Notes: generated by a model from the sequence alone, not told the origin. A stretch of 64,000 nt of DNA from an uncultured Oscillospiraceae bacterium (GCA_900548355.1 URKR01000012.1:5436-69435); one strand, 5' to 3'; shown: positions 8,400-17,395, counted from the stretch's first letter. Numbers and translations: made by a program.

Positions 8400-10091
8400 A
8401 TGATCAACGGTAAAACCCTGCGCGACGCCATTTTGTCAGGCGCCAACAATATTTCGAACCAGCGCACCCGCGTGGATGAGCTGAACGTTTTCCCGGTGCC
8501 GGATGGCGACACCGGCACCAATATGAGCATGACGATCGGCGCGGCTGTGCCCGAGCTGCAGGCCATGCCCGATACCTGCACCGTGGCCGAGGCCAGCAAG
8601 GCTGCCGCTTCGGCGATGCTGCGCGGGGCGCGGGGCAACTCCGGCGTTATCACGAGCCTTTTGTTCCGCGGCTTCTCGAAGGCTTTGCAGGGCAAGCAGA
8701 CCGCCGAAGCAAAAGACCTGGCCAACGCCCTCAAGATGGGTGTTGACGCGGCTTACAAAGCGGTTATGAAGCCGACCGAAGGCACGATTTTGACCGTCAC
8801 CCGCCTGGCGGCCGAAGCGGCTGAGGCCTCGACCGCGACCGAGGTGCCAGCCCTCTGGGCTGAGGTCATGGAAGCCGGCCAGAAGGCGCTGGACGATACC
8901 CCCAACCTGCTGCCGGTGCTCAAAAAGGCCGGCGTGGTTGACGCCGGCGGCCAGGGCATTCTGCTCGTCTTCGCCGGTATGCAGCAGGTGTTTGACGGCC
9001 GCGGCATCATCGCAGGCGAGGAAGTCGCCCCGAAGCCGAAGCTCAACAGCGACGCCGCCGGCAAAGGCGTCTTCACCGATGATCTGATGAAGGTCGAGGA
9101 TATCAAGAACGGCTACTGCACCCAGTTCCTCGTTCACAAGAATACCGATGCCTCGATCGCCAAGCTGCGCGCCTTCCTCGAATCGAACGGCGATTCGGTT
9201 GTCGTGATTGAGGACGATGATGTCGCCAACTGCCACGTCCACACCGCCGATCCCGGCGTCATGCTGAGCGAGGCGATCAAGTACGGCTACCTGACCAACT
9301 TCAAGATCGAGAATATGCACGAGCAGTTCCTCGCCCGCCAGAAGCAGGGCAAGGGGCTTGAAAAGCAGGCTGCGGCCGAGGAACAGGCCGCCGCCGGCGA
9401 GCAGTTCGTCTACGCCGCCGTAGACCCCGAGCGCACCTACGGCTTTGTCGCGGTTGCGGCCGGCGAAGGGCTCAAGGCCGTGTTCGGTGATCTCGGCGTC
9501 GATGCCGTTGTCTCGGGCGGGCAGACGATGAACCCCGCGACCGAGGATATCCTTGCCGCAATCCAGAGCGTGCCGGCCAAAACGGTGCTGGTGCTGCCCA
9601 ACAACAAAAACATCATCATGGCGGCCGAGCAGGCGCAGAAGCTCGCTGACCGCAAGGTCATTGTGCTGCCCACCCGCACCGTACCCCAAGGCATGACCGC
9701 GATGCTGAACTTTGACCCCGAGGCCGACCCCGAAGCGAACGCCGTCAACATGATGGCGGCTGCCGATAAGGTCGCCACCGGCCTCATCACCTACGCCGCG
9801 CGGGACAGCGAGTATGACGGCAAGGCAATCAAGAAGGGTGAGATCATGGCGCTGGAAAACGGCAAGATCGTCGCGACCGGCTCCGACATTACCAAGATGA
9901 CCTACCGCCTGGCCCGCAGCATGCGCAAGAAGGATACCCAGTTCATCACGGTTATCTCGGGCTGTGATGTCAGCGAAGAGGATGCTGAACGCACAACCGA
10001 GCTGGTTCAAGCCAAGTGCGGCGGCAACATTGAAGTCAGCCACATCAGCGGCGGCCAGCCGGTGTATTACTACATGATTTCGGTGGAGTAA
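8400..10091 (+). CDS. fakA: Fatty acid kinase catalytic subunit FakA (DAK2/YloV family)
   Basis: FakA phosphorylates fatty acids held by a DegV-family FakB protein, giving acyl-phosphate for phospholipid synthesis. The 563-residue protein has the DhaL-like (DAK2) ATP-binding domain with FPVPDGDTGTNMS (residues 31-43), whose aspartates bind magnesium, a middle domain and a C-terminal EDD-like domain (TVLVLPNNKNIIMAAEQA). ATG 8400 is preferred over GTG 8391 because GAGGTG overlaps the latter. A candidate FakB partner is the DegV protein at 31070. Neighbourhood with asp23 and recG matches the yloU-yloV-recG region of Bacillus. Confidence 0.92.
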   Translation: MINGKTLRDAILSGANNISNQRTRVDELNVFPVPDGDTGTNMSMTIGAAVPELQAMPDTCTVAEASKAAASAMLRGARGNSGVITSLLFRGFSKALQGKQTAEAKDLANALKMGVDAAYKAVMKPTEGTILTVTRLAAEAAEASTATEVPALWAEVMEAGQKALDDTPNLLPVLKKAGVVDAGGQGILLVFAGMQQVFDGRGIIAGEEVAPKPKLNSDAAGKGVFTDDLMKVEDIKNGYCTQFLVHKNTDASIAKLRAFLESNGDSVVVIEDDDVANCHVHTADPGVMLSEAIKYGYLTNFKIENMHEQFLARQKQGKGLEKQAAAEEQAAAGEQFVYAAVDPERTYGFVAVAAGEGLKAVFGDLGVDAVVSGGQTMNPATEDILAAIQSVPAKTVLVLPNNKNIIMAAEQAQKLADRKVIVLPTRTVPQGMTAMLNFDPEADPEANAVNMMAAADKVATGLITYAARDSEYDGKAIKKGEIMALENGKIVATGSDITKMTYRLARSMRKKDTQFITVISGCDVSEEDAERTTELVQAKCGGNIEVSHISGGQPVYYYMISVE

Positions 10092-10113
10092 GGCGCGCGC
10101 CGCTCCCCGCATA

Positions 10114-10163
10114 AAGGACGAATCCGGCGCAGGATCACGCAGCGCGCCGTATTCGTCCTTTTC
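10114..10163 (+). terminator. Terminator after fakA
   Basis: AAGGACGAAT (10114-10123) pairs perfectly with ATTCGTCCTT (10151-10160) and is followed by TTCT. The 27-base loop is itself GC rich. It probably ends or attenuates transcription before the DUF1835 gene. Confidence 0.6.
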
Positions 10164-10194
10164 TGATAGAGGCCGATCGAAGGAGGGAAGCGCC

Positions 10195-11166
10195 ATGTTG
10201 GAGATCGTCTTTGACGAATGTTCCGCCGCCGGTTTGAAGATGGCCCAGCACTACGGCGAAGGCTCCGCCCCGACCGGGGATATCGGCGTCTCGATCAAGC
10301 CGGCTTCGCCGGATGACCCGCCGCTGAGCGAACAACAGATGCAGGAAGTTCTGCGCCATGCGCTCGAAACCGAGCGCCGCCGGTGGGAAGCGGCCGTCCC
10401 GCTCGGCGGCAACCCCGGCGACGTGCTCGCGCTGCCGGGGCGGTGGGACATCGGCCTGCTGGCCGGCGGCTTTGACAGCCCGGCCCGCCGCGAAGTTTTG
10501 ACACGACTGCTCGATACCTGGCCGCAGAGCGACCCGGCCCCGGAAGCGGAGAAACTTTTGGAACAGGTGCGGACGTCCTTGCAGCGCATCCTGGCGGCGG
10601 GGCGGGAGGGCGAACCGCTGCGCGTCTGGGTCAGCGATCTGGCCAACGACGCCTGCGGCCTGCGCTGGCTGATGAACGAGCTGTATAAGGCGGAAAGCCG
10701 CAGCGAGGTTTCGCTCGTTGCGCTGCCGCGGTATGACTGCCGGCCCGACCAAGAGGTGATCTGCGAACGCCGCGGCTGGTTTGAGGTAGATCTTGGCGAA
10801 TGGGGCCGCTTTGTGCCGCAGGCACAGGCGGTGACGCCGCTGCTGTGCCGCGTTCTGGCCAAAGAATGGCGGCGGCTGGAAGCCGAGGACGCGCCGCTGC
10901 GGGCTGTCGTCAACGGTCAGCCTGTCAGCGTGGCGGCGGATTTCTTCGACCCGTTTCTGCGCCGTGCCCTTGCCAAGTTGCCTGCAACCTTCCGCGGCGG
11001 CGAGCTGATCCCCCAAATGATCGTCGATTACCCCAACGTCAGCCGGGACGGTCTTGTCTGGCTGCGGATGCAGGCGCTGATCGCCGACGGCACGCTTGAA
11101 CAGCTGGCCGAACCCCGCCCCGATTGCCCGCGTTACGACTGCCTGCTGCGGCAGACGGCGCGCTGA
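10195..11166 (+). CDS. DUF1835-like protein of unknown function
   Basis: The 323-residue protein starts MLEIVFDECSAAGLKMAQ, which resembles the opening of DUF1835 proteins (usually followed by a DUF3658-type C-terminal half). It contains a Glu/Arg-rich helix (MQEVLRHALETERRRWEAA, about residues 44-62), an RVWVSDLANDACGLRWL stretch near 143-159 and a carboxy-terminal helical part. There is no signal peptide or membrane helix, so it is cytosolic. GAAGGAGGG precedes the ATG. It sits where Bacillus carries sdaAB-sdaAA between yloV and recG. The family role is unknown. Confidence 0.75.
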   Translation: MLEIVFDECSAAGLKMAQHYGEGSAPTGDIGVSIKPASPDDPPLSEQQMQEVLRHALETERRRWEAAVPLGGNPGDVLALPGRWDIGLLAGGFDSPARREVLTRLLDTWPQSDPAPEAEKLLEQVRTSLQRILAAGREGEPLRVWVSDLANDACGLRWLMNELYKAESRSEVSLVALPRYDCRPDQEVICERRGWFEVDLGEWGRFVPQAQAVTPLLCRVLAKEWRRLEAEDAPLRAVVNGQPVSVAADFFDPFLRRALAKLPATFRGGELIPQMIVDYPNVSRDGLVWLRMQALIADGTLEQLAEPRPDCPRYDCLLRQTAR

Positions 11167-11213
11167 AAACGGCGCGGCCATTAAGAACACTTTACAGGAA
11201 AGGAGGTCCCGCG

Positions 11214-13256
11214 ATGCCGTCGCTGGATGACTCGGTACAATATATCAAGGGCGTCGGCCCGGCGTTTGCCAAAAAGTTTGAAAAGCTCGGCATCCGCACC
11301 GTGCGGGACCTGCTTCTCCACTACCCACGCCGCTATATCGACTACACCCAGCCCTACACGGTCACCGCCGCGCCCTACGATATCGACTGCTGCGTCCGCG
11401 CGACGGTGCTTGAGCGGGAAGGGGACCGCCGCATCAAGGGCGGCCGGGTGCTGACCCGGGTGCTCGCGGCCGACGATTCGGGCGTGCTGGCCCTCTCCTG
11501 GTTCAACGCGCCCTATGCCGCGCAGAACCTGAAAATCGGGGAGAGCTACTATTTTGAAGGCCGGGTCGGCGGCATGATGACCCGACGGGAGATGCTGCAC
11601 CCGCTGGTGCGCACCGAGGCCCAGGTGGCCGAAAACCCGCTGCTGCCGGTCTACGGCGCAACCGAAGGCCTGCCCCCGGCCCGCATCGCCCGCTGCGTGG
11701 CGGCGGTGCTGGGCCAGGCGGCCGACCTGCCCGACCCGCTGCCCCCCGAACTGCTGACAAAATACCGGATGCCGGATAAGGCTGCGGCCGTGCGGGCCAT
11801 CCACGCCCCGCACAGTGTGGGGGAGGCGAACGCCGCCCGCCGCCGCCTGATTTTTGAGGAACTGTATGTGCTGCAGCTCGGCATCTTTCTGTTGCGCAGC
11901 CACGGCCGGCGGGCGGTCGGCGCGCCGATGCACCCGCTGGATCTGGGTCCCTTCTGGCGCAGCCTGCCCTTTGCGCCGACCGGCGCGCAGCGCCGCGCGG
12001 CTGAGGAGATCGCCGGCGACCTTTGCGGCAAAACCCCGATGAACCGGCTGCTGCAGGGGGATGTGGGCAGCGGCAAAACGCTGGTGGCGGCCGCGGCGAT
12101 CTGGTTTGCGGCCCAAAACGGCTGGCAGAGCGCCCTGCTGGCCCCGACCGAAATTCTGGCCCGCCAGCACGCGGCCACGCTGGCCGACCGGCTCGAGCCC
12201 TTCGGGGTCAACGTCACGCTGCTCGTCGGCGGCATGAAAGCGGCCGAGCGCCGCGTCGCCCTCGCCGCCATTGCGGACGGCCGCGCCGGGCTCGTCGTCG
12301 GCACCCACGCGGTGCTGACAGACCAGGTCGTGTTCAAAAACCTCGGCCTTGCAATCGTCGATGAACAGCATCGCTTCGGCGTGCGCCAGCGCGGGATTCT
12401 GGCCGGCAAGGCCAAAAGCCCGCATCTGCTCGTCATGAGCGCAACCCCGATTCCGCGCACCCTCGGCCTTTTGCTCTACGGCGATCTCGATATCTCGGTG
12501 CTGGACGAACTGCCGCCCGGCCGCCAGCCGGTCAAGACCTGGTTTATCACCGGGCGCAAGCGGCGGGATATGTACGGCTTTCTTGATCAGCAGATCGCAG
12601 CAGGCCACCAGGTCTACATCGTCTGCCCGGCCATTGAGGAAAACGAGCTCGACGCCGGGATGCAGGCGGTCAAGCAGTATTATGCCGATACGGCCTGCGC
12701 GCTGCTGCCGCACCGGCGGATCGGGCTGTTGCACGGCAAGCTCAAGCCGAAGGAAAAGGACGAGATTATGGCCAAATTCAAGGCCGGCGAGCTCGATGTG
12801 CTCGTCTCGACCACCGTCATCGAGGTCGGGGTTGACGTGCCGAACGCGACGGTCATGGTCATCGAAAACGCCGAGCGGTTCGGCCTTTCGGCGCTGCACC
12901 AGCTGCGCGGCCGGGTTGGGCGCGGGGCGGCGCAGTCCTGCTGCATCCTGATTTCAGACAACGAAAACCAGGCTGTGCGGGAACGGCTGCAATTCCTCTG
13001 CCGCACCTCGGACGGGTTCGAGATTGCCAAATATGACCTGGAAACCCGCGGCCCCGGCGATTTCTTCGGCGAAGCGCAGCATGGCCTGCCCACCTTGCAG
13101 GTCGCGAACCTGGTGCAGGATACCCGCACGCTCAAGGTGGCCCAGCAGGAGGCCAAAGCCCTGCTTTCGGCCGATCCGAACCTCGCCGCGCCGGAGCACC
13201 ACGCCCTTTCGGACGAGGTGGAACGCCTGTTTTCGACCGCCGGCGCGATGAATTAG
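11214..13256 (+). CDS. recG: ATP-dependent DNA helicase RecG
   Basis: RecG remodels stalled replication forks and branched DNA. The 680-residue protein has an N-terminal wedge (OB) domain (about 60-150, LTRVLAADDSGVLALSWFN), a helicase core with Walker A GDVGSGKT (about 282-289), the DEQHRFG box (about 380) and SATPIPRT, and motif VI HQLRGRVGRG, ending in the RecG C-terminal region (LETRGPGDFFGEAQHGLP). The ATG at 11214 follows AAAGGAGGTCC. It closely follows the DUF1835 gene (47 bases) and probably shares its transcript. Confidence 0.97.
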   Translation: MPSLDDSVQYIKGVGPAFAKKFEKLGIRTVRDLLLHYPRRYIDYTQPYTVTAAPYDIDCCVRATVLEREGDRRIKGGRVLTRVLAADDSGVLALSWFNAPYAAQNLKIGESYYFEGRVGGMMTRREMLHPLVRTEAQVAENPLLPVYGATEGLPPARIARCVAAVLGQAADLPDPLPPELLTKYRMPDKAAAVRAIHAPHSVGEANAARRRLIFEELYVLQLGIFLLRSHGRRAVGAPMHPLDLGPFWRSLPFAPTGAQRRAAEEIAGDLCGKTPMNRLLQGDVGSGKTLVAAAAIWFAAQNGWQSALLAPTEILARQHAATLADRLEPFGVNVTLLVGGMKAAERRVALAAIADGRAGLVVGTHAVLTDQVVFKNLGLAIVDEQHRFGVRQRGILAGKAKSPHLLVMSATPIPRTLGLLLYGDLDISVLDELPPGRQPVKTWFITGRKRRDMYGFLDQQIAAGHQVYIVCPAIEENELDAGMQAVKQYYADTACALLPHRRIGLLHGKLKPKEKDEIMAKFKAGELDVLVSTTVIEVGVDVPNATVMVIENAERFGLSALHQLRGRVGRGAAQSCCILISDNENQAVRERLQFLCRTSDGFEIAKYDLETRGPGDFFGEAQHGLPTLQVANLVQDTRTLKVAQQEAKALLSADPNLAAPEHHALSDEVERLFSTAGAMN

Positions 13257-13279
13257 CGAGGATTTGGCACGCAAAATGC

Positions 13280-13308
13280 TTTTCATTCGCCTGTAAGTTT
13301 GGTATACT
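13280..13308 (+). promoter_or_regulatory. Putative promoter of the D,D-carboxypeptidase gene
   Basis: TTTTCA (13280-13285) and TATACT (13303-13308) are 17 bases apart, between recG and the carboxypeptidase gene. Confidence 0.6.
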
Positions 13309-13374
13309 ACTTTTGTACAATCTTCTGCGCGCCCGGCTTTGGTGCCGCGGCGCGCCCACCAAGGAACTCTGCCC

Positions 13375-14700
13375 ATGCTGCATACACTCAAAAAAATCTT
13401 TGCGGCCGCGCTGGCGGTCGTGCTGCTGGCGCCGGCGCTGGCCACCCCCGCGGCGGCAATGTCCGGCTATGACCCGGATTTTGAGGTTACGGCCGAGGCC
13501 GCCTACATCGTCAACCTCGATACCAACCTCGTCGTCTACGAGAAAAACAGCGAAACCCCGCTTGTCGCCGGCAGCCTGACCAAACTGATGACAATGATTC
13601 TGCTGCTCAAAAACTACCAGGACCAGCTCGATACCATCACGGTCACCGCGCCGGGGTATATCTACGATTATCTCTACGGCCTTGACGCCTCGAGCGCCGA
13701 CATTCGCCGCGGTGAAACCCACACCCTGCGCACGCTGCTCTATGCGATGGAGGTGCAGTCCGGCAACGAAGCCGCCTACATCGTGGCCGACTATATGGGC
13801 GGCGGCAGCATCGATAACTTTGTCGCAATGATGAACGCGGAGGCTGAAGCCATCGGCTGCACCGGCACCACCTTCACCGACCCCTGCGGCCTGGACGAAG
13901 GCAACATCACGACGGCGCGGGATATGTATTTGCTGCTGCGCGTAGCGATGGAGTATGACGCCTTTGTCGAGGCAGCTGGTGTCTACACCTGGCAGGTACC
14001 GCAGTCGAGCGCCCACGATGCACCCTATACGATTATCAGCACCAACCGGATGATCTCCTCGGCCAGCGAGCTCTACCGTTCCTATACCCAGGGCGGCAAG
14101 ACCGGTTCGCTTCTGGCCGGCTGGCAGAACTTTGCCAGCTGGCACACCCAGGACGGCGAGACCTACATCAGCGTGCTCATGCACTCGTCGGACGAGATCG
14201 GAACCACCCCGGCCGAGATTGAGACCGGCCAGCTCATGGACTGGGTCTTTGCTACCTTCGGCGTCGGCGCGGCGCTTGATACCACCCAGCCGATTTCGGA
14301 ACTGCCGGTCCGCTATGCCACCGAGGCCGAGAGCGTCATGCTCTACCCGGTTGACAACATGATGACCCTGCTGCCGCGGGAAGGCGGCGCCGCCGTGACC
14401 GAGCAGACCTTCAACCTGCCCGAAAGCCTTGCCGCGCCGGTCACCCAGGGCGAGGTTGTCGGCAGCGTGACGATTTCGATCGAGGGGGAGGAGGTCGGCA
14501 CCGTCGATCTGATCGCCGGCAGCAACGTCTCCCGCAACCAGGTGCTCTACACCCTGTCCCGGGTGGGCGAGTTCTTCAGCTCGACCTACTTCAAGGTCGT
14601 CGTCATCCTCACGATGGTCACGGTGGCGATCTACGCCTTTGTCTGGGTGGCGGCGATGCTCATCGCCCTCAACGAAGAAGGAAAGCGCAAGCGCGGCTGA
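13375..14700 (+). CDS. D-alanyl-D-alanine carboxypeptidase (DacA/PBP5 family)
   Basis: This low-molecular-weight penicillin-binding protein would trim the terminal D-Ala from peptidoglycan stem peptides outside the membrane. The 441-residue protein has a signal peptide (residues 1-28, cut near ATPAAA), the S11 peptidase motifs SLTK (67-70, nucleophile Ser), SGN (about 130) and KTG (about 242-244), and a C-terminal domain. It ends in a hydrophobic helix and basic tail (ALNEEGKRKRG), so it has a transmembrane anchor instead of the amphipathic helix of PBP5. The start at 13375 is the first that gives a clean signal peptide. Confidence 0.92.
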   Translation: MLHTLKKIFAAALAVVLLAPALATPAAAMSGYDPDFEVTAEAAYIVNLDTNLVVYEKNSETPLVAGSLTKLMTMILLLKNYQDQLDTITVTAPGYIYDYLYGLDASSADIRRGETHTLRTLLYAMEVQSGNEAAYIVADYMGGGSIDNFVAMMNAEAEAIGCTGTTFTDPCGLDEGNITTARDMYLLLRVAMEYDAFVEAAGVYTWQVPQSSAHDAPYTIISTNRMISSASELYRSYTQGGKTGSLLAGWQNFASWHTQDGETYISVLMHSSDEIGTTPAEIETGQLMDWVFATFGVGAALDTTQPISELPVRYATEAESVMLYPVDNMMTLLPREGGAAVTEQTFNLPESLAAPVTQGEVVGSVTISIEGEEVGTVDLIAGSNVSRNQVLYTLSRVGEFFSSTYFKVVVILTMVTVAIYAFVWVAAMLIALNEEGKRKRG

Positions 14701-14749
14701 CCCCTGCGCTTTTTATACCGGATACACCCCACAAAAGGAGCTATGCCCT

Positions 14750-16195
14750 ATGCTGGATATCAAACGCAACCTGACCACCATGACCGACTTCTATGAGCTG
14801 ACTATGTCCAACGGCTATTTTGAGCAGGGTTACAAGGACAAGATCGCGGTCTTTGATATGTTCTTCCGCCGTGTGCCGGATGGCGGCGGCTACGCGATCA
14901 TGGCCGGCCTGCAGCAGTTCATTGATGCGGTCGATAACCTCCGCTTTACCGAGGAGGACATCACCTACCTGCGCGGCACCGGAATGTTCAGCGAACCCTT
15001 CCTCGATTACCTCGCCCACTTTGAGCTGCACTGCAACATCTGGGCGATCGAGGAGGGCGTGCCGATCTTCCCGCAGGAGCCGATCGTCACGGTCGAGGGC
15101 CCGGCCATCGAGTGTCAGCTGCTCGAAACGCTGCTGCTGGTCACCTTCAACCACCAGTGCCTGATTGCGACCAAGTCCAACCGGATTGTGCGGGCCGCCT
15201 CCGGCCGGCCGGTCATGGAATTCGGCGCCCGCCGCGCCCAAGGCTACGACGCCGCCTATTTCGGCGCGCGGGCGGCCTACATCGGCGGCTGCGGGTCAAC
15301 CTCCTGTGTGATGGCGGCGCGGGATTTCGGCATCCCGGCTTCGGGCACGATGGCCCATTCCTGGGTGCAGATGTTCCCAAGCGAGTACGAGGCGTTCAAA
15401 GCTTACGCCGAACTCTACCCCGACGCCTGCGTGCTGCTGGTCGATACCTACAACGTGCTGCGCCACGGCGTGCCGGACGCCATCAAGGTGTTTGACGAGG
15501 TGCTCAAGCCGATGGGCAAGCGCCCCAAGGGCATCCGCATCGATTCGGGCGATATCGCCTATCTTTCGAAAAAAGCCCGCCGTATGCTCGACGAAGCCGG
15601 CTACCCCGACTGCACGATCACGGCCTCCAACTCGCTCGACGAATACCTCGTGCGGGACCTCATCATGCAGGGGGCCCGGGTAGACAGCTTTGGCATCGGC
15701 GAGAATATGATTACGGCCAAGAGCGAGCCGGTCTTTGGCGGCGTCTACAAGCTCGCCGCCGTCAAGGAGGAGGACGGCAGCTACGCCCCCAAGATGAAGC
15801 TCAGCGAATCGGCCGAAAAGGTCACGATCCCCGGGCTTAAAAAGGTCTGGCGCATCTATGACGAGGACGGCAAGGCGATGGCTGACCTCATCACGCTGGC
15901 CGATGAAACGGTGGAAACCAAACACGGCATCACGCTGTTCGACCCTGTCGAAACCTGGAAGGAGCGCACCTATGTGAACTGCACGGCGCGCTGCCTGTCC
16001 ACCCCGATCTATCGCGCAGGAGAGCGGGTCTATACCTCGCCCAGCCTTGCGGACATCCGCAAATACTGCAAGGCCCAGGTTAATACGCTGTGGGACGAGG
16101 TCAAGCGTTTTGAAAACCCGCACCGCTATTATGTTGACCTTTCGCAGAAGCTTTGGGATACCCGCAGTGATTTGCTGAAAAAACTTTCGAAATAA
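14750..16195 (+). CDS. pncB: Nicotinate phosphoribosyltransferase
   Basis: The enzyme makes nicotinate mononucleotide from nicotinate and PRPP, the entry step of NAD salvage. The 481-residue protein starts MLDIKRNLTTMTDFYELTM and carries family motifs: EFGARRAQGYDAA (about 159-171), SGTMAHSWVQMF (about 199-210) and RIDSGDIAYL (about 262-271). It follows the carboxypeptidase by 49 bases. The length and the C-terminal extension are typical of the long Firmicutes form. AAAGGAG precedes the start by 11 bases. Confidence 0.94.
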   Translation: MLDIKRNLTTMTDFYELTMSNGYFEQGYKDKIAVFDMFFRRVPDGGGYAIMAGLQQFIDAVDNLRFTEEDITYLRGTGMFSEPFLDYLAHFELHCNIWAIEEGVPIFPQEPIVTVEGPAIECQLLETLLLVTFNHQCLIATKSNRIVRAASGRPVMEFGARRAQGYDAAYFGARAAYIGGCGSTSCVMAARDFGIPASGTMAHSWVQMFPSEYEAFKAYAELYPDACVLLVDTYNVLRHGVPDAIKVFDEVLKPMGKRPKGIRIDSGDIAYLSKKARRMLDEAGYPDCTITASNSLDEYLVRDLIMQGARVDSFGIGENMITAKSEPVFGGVYKLAAVKEEDGSYAPKMKLSESAEKVTIPGLKKVWRIYDEDGKAMADLITLADETVETKHGITLFDPVETWKERTYVNCTARCLSTPIYRAGERVYTSPSLADIRKYCKAQVNTLWDEVKRFENPHRYYVDLSQKLWDTRSDLLKKLSK

Positions 16196-16225
16196 CCCTG
16201 GCGATTCATGACAAAATGATTACAA

Positions 16226-16288
16226 CCGCCCCTTCCTGCACAAACTAAGCCCAATGGTCGGATAGTTTTGCACGGAAGGGGCGTTATT
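16226..16288. terminator. Imperfect inverted repeat after pncB, probable terminator
   Basis: ACCGCCCCTTCCTGCACAAA and TTTTGCACGGAAGGGGCGTT pair with few mismatches around a 20-base loop. The T tail is weak (ATTTG). It ends just before the next start codon. Confidence 0.5.
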
Positions 16289-16292
16289 TGTG

Positions 16293-16727
16293 ATGCGTTC
16301 GGCACAAACCCGCTGGGAGATGACCGCGCTGTTCCTGCTGGGGGGCGTCGGCTACCTGGCGCTTGAACTGGCATGGCGCGGTATGACCCACTGGTCGATG
16401 TTCTGGGCGGGCGGGGGATGCCTCTGCCTGTTGCAGGCCCTGGCCCGCGGCCCGGTGCGCGCACTGCCGGCACAGGCGGGGCTGGGCACGGCTGGCGTTT
16501 GCGTGATAGAGCTCACGATCGGGGTGCTGACAAGGGGGATGGGTCTTGAAATCTGGGACTACAGCGCCGAATGGGGGAATGTGGCGGGTCTGATCTGCCC
16601 CAAATACACCTTGCTGTGGTATCTGCTCTGCCTGTGGCTGCTTGGCGTGATGCGGCTGCTGCAGCGTTGGACTGCTCTGCCACAAAAGACCTATAAACAG
16701 GACTACACTTGCCCGGCTGAAGCTTGA
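16293..16727 (+). CDS. Small multi-pass membrane protein, putative ABC-transporter type IV (PF06541-like)
   Basis: The protein of about 144 residues has four probable membrane helices (ALFLLGGVGYLALELAW, WSMFWAGGGCLCLLQAL, LGTAGVCVIELTIGVL and YTLLWYLLCLWLLGVM). The loop DYSAEWGNVAGLICPKYTLLWY is characteristic of a Firmicutes family named putative ABC-transporter type IV, whose function is unproven. GTG at 16290 directly precedes the ATG and either may initiate. No ATPase gene is adjacent. Confidence 0.7.
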   Translation: MRSAQTRWEMTALFLLGGVGYLALELAWRGMTHWSMFWAGGGCLCLLQALARGPVRALPAQAGLGTAGVCVIELTIGVLTRGMGLEIWDYSAEWGNVAGLICPKYTLLWYLLCLWLLGVMRLLQRWTALPQKTYKQDYTCPAEA

Positions 16728-16756
16728 TCGTCCGTTTTATGCCCCTTTTGTTCTGG

Positions 16757-16762
16757 TATACT
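16757..16762 (+). promoter_or_regulatory. Putative -10 box before the 37-residue microprotein gene
   Basis: GGTATACTGG contains a consensus TATACT 33 bases before the GTG at 16795. No clear -35 is present at the right distance. Confidence 0.4.
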
Positions 16763-16794
16763 GGAACCAGAACAAAGAAAGGCAGGCGGTAAAC

Positions 16795-16908
16795 GTGAGT
16801 ACCCAGTTCAAACATGTCAACGGTCACATTGAAGTGTATTCCTATGAAGGCGAGTTCCTTTTCTCCGCCGATACAATGGAGGAAGCCTGGCGAGAACTGT
16901 GCGCCTGA
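16795..16908 (+). CDS. 37-residue microprotein of unknown function
   Basis: GTG at 16795 opens a 37-residue frame reading STQFKHVNGHIEVYSYEGEF followed by LFSADTMEEAWRELCA. It has a beta-rich first half and a short acidic helix. A purine-rich site (AAAGGCAGGCGG) lies upstream and a TATACT promoter element further up. The pattern HVNGHIEVYxxxGxFLFSADTxxEA resembles small uncharacterised proteins I associate with gut Clostridia, but I cannot name the family. Confidence 0.65.
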   Translation: MSTQFKHVNGHIEVYSYEGEFLFSADTMEEAWRELCA

Positions 16909-16997
16909 TGCACACAGTTGTGGAATGGATGTAGACAAAATAACGAAAATGTTGAAAACAATACAAATATAATTTGTAGATTTGTACAAAGTGCGGA

Positions 16998-17026
16998 TTG
17001 TATTGCAAGCCCTAACCGTGTATACT
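16998..17026 (+). promoter_or_regulatory. Promoter of the 43-residue microprotein gene
   Basis: TTGTAT (16998-17003) and TATACT (17021-17026) are 17 bases apart. The leader then contains a GC-rich hairpin (GGGGCCGGG with GGCCCCGGC, about 17040-17068). Confidence 0.7.
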
Positions 17027-17096
17027 AAAGACAGAAAGAGGGGCCGGGCATAAGGCCGTGGCCCCGGCTTGGAACCGTGAAAGGGAGGTCGCCAGC

Positions 17097-17228
17097 ATGA
17101 AACTGCACACGATTATGAATTGGATGCGCGGGGTCATTCAGCGCGATGAGCCGTATGATCTGCCCGAGGATGTCTACAACGACATTATGCCGTCGGGGGT
17201 TCATGAATTCCCGCGTTCAAAGTTCTAA
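17097..17228 (+). CDS. 43-residue microprotein of unknown function
   Basis: The ATG at 17097 follows a good AAGGGAGGTC site and opens a 43-residue frame, beginning MKLHTIMNWMRGVIQRDE and ending VHEFPRSKF, with an acidic centre (YDLPEDVYNDIM). It has its own strong promoter, a structured leader and two terminators downstream, so it looks like an independently expressed gene. There is no membrane helix. I do not recognise a family. Confidence 0.65.
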   Translation: MKLHTIMNWMRGVIQRDEPYDLPEDVYNDIMPSGVHEFPRSKF

Positions 17229-17295
17229 GGGGCAGGGCTTTTATCCCCAGCCGCATGGAAAGAATGTAGCGGGGAACAGTGTGGGCCCAATGCCG

Positions 17296-17330
17296 AGCCG
17301 CCGGCGGGAAACCGGCGGCTTTCTGTTTTT
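17296..17330 (+). terminator. Terminator 1 after the 43-residue gene
   Basis: AGCCGCCGG and CCGGCGGCT form a 9-bp stem followed by TTCTGTTTTT. Confidence 0.8.
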
Positions 17331-17336
17331 GCACAG

Positions 17337-17380
17337 GCCAAATGGCAGGAATCTTGCCGTTTGGCCTTGTTTTTTTTTCT
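17337..17380 (+). terminator. Terminator 2, with the downstream promoter starting in its T-run
   Basis: AGGCCAAATGGCA and TGCCGTTTGGCCT pair with one mismatch and are followed by TG and a run of nine T. The candidate glycosyltransferase promoter begins within this T-run. Confidence 0.8.
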
Positions 17381-17395
17381 GAAAACAGGTATGCT
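17367..17395 (+). promoter_or_regulatory. Putative promoter of the glycosyltransferase gene
   Basis: TTGTTT (17367-17372) and TATGCT (17390-17395) are 17 bases apart. Confidence 0.45.

Noticed and set aside
11181..12899. A 572-residue minus-strand frame opposite recG
   Set aside because: It is an antisense shadow of recG with low-complexity composition and no ribosome binding site.
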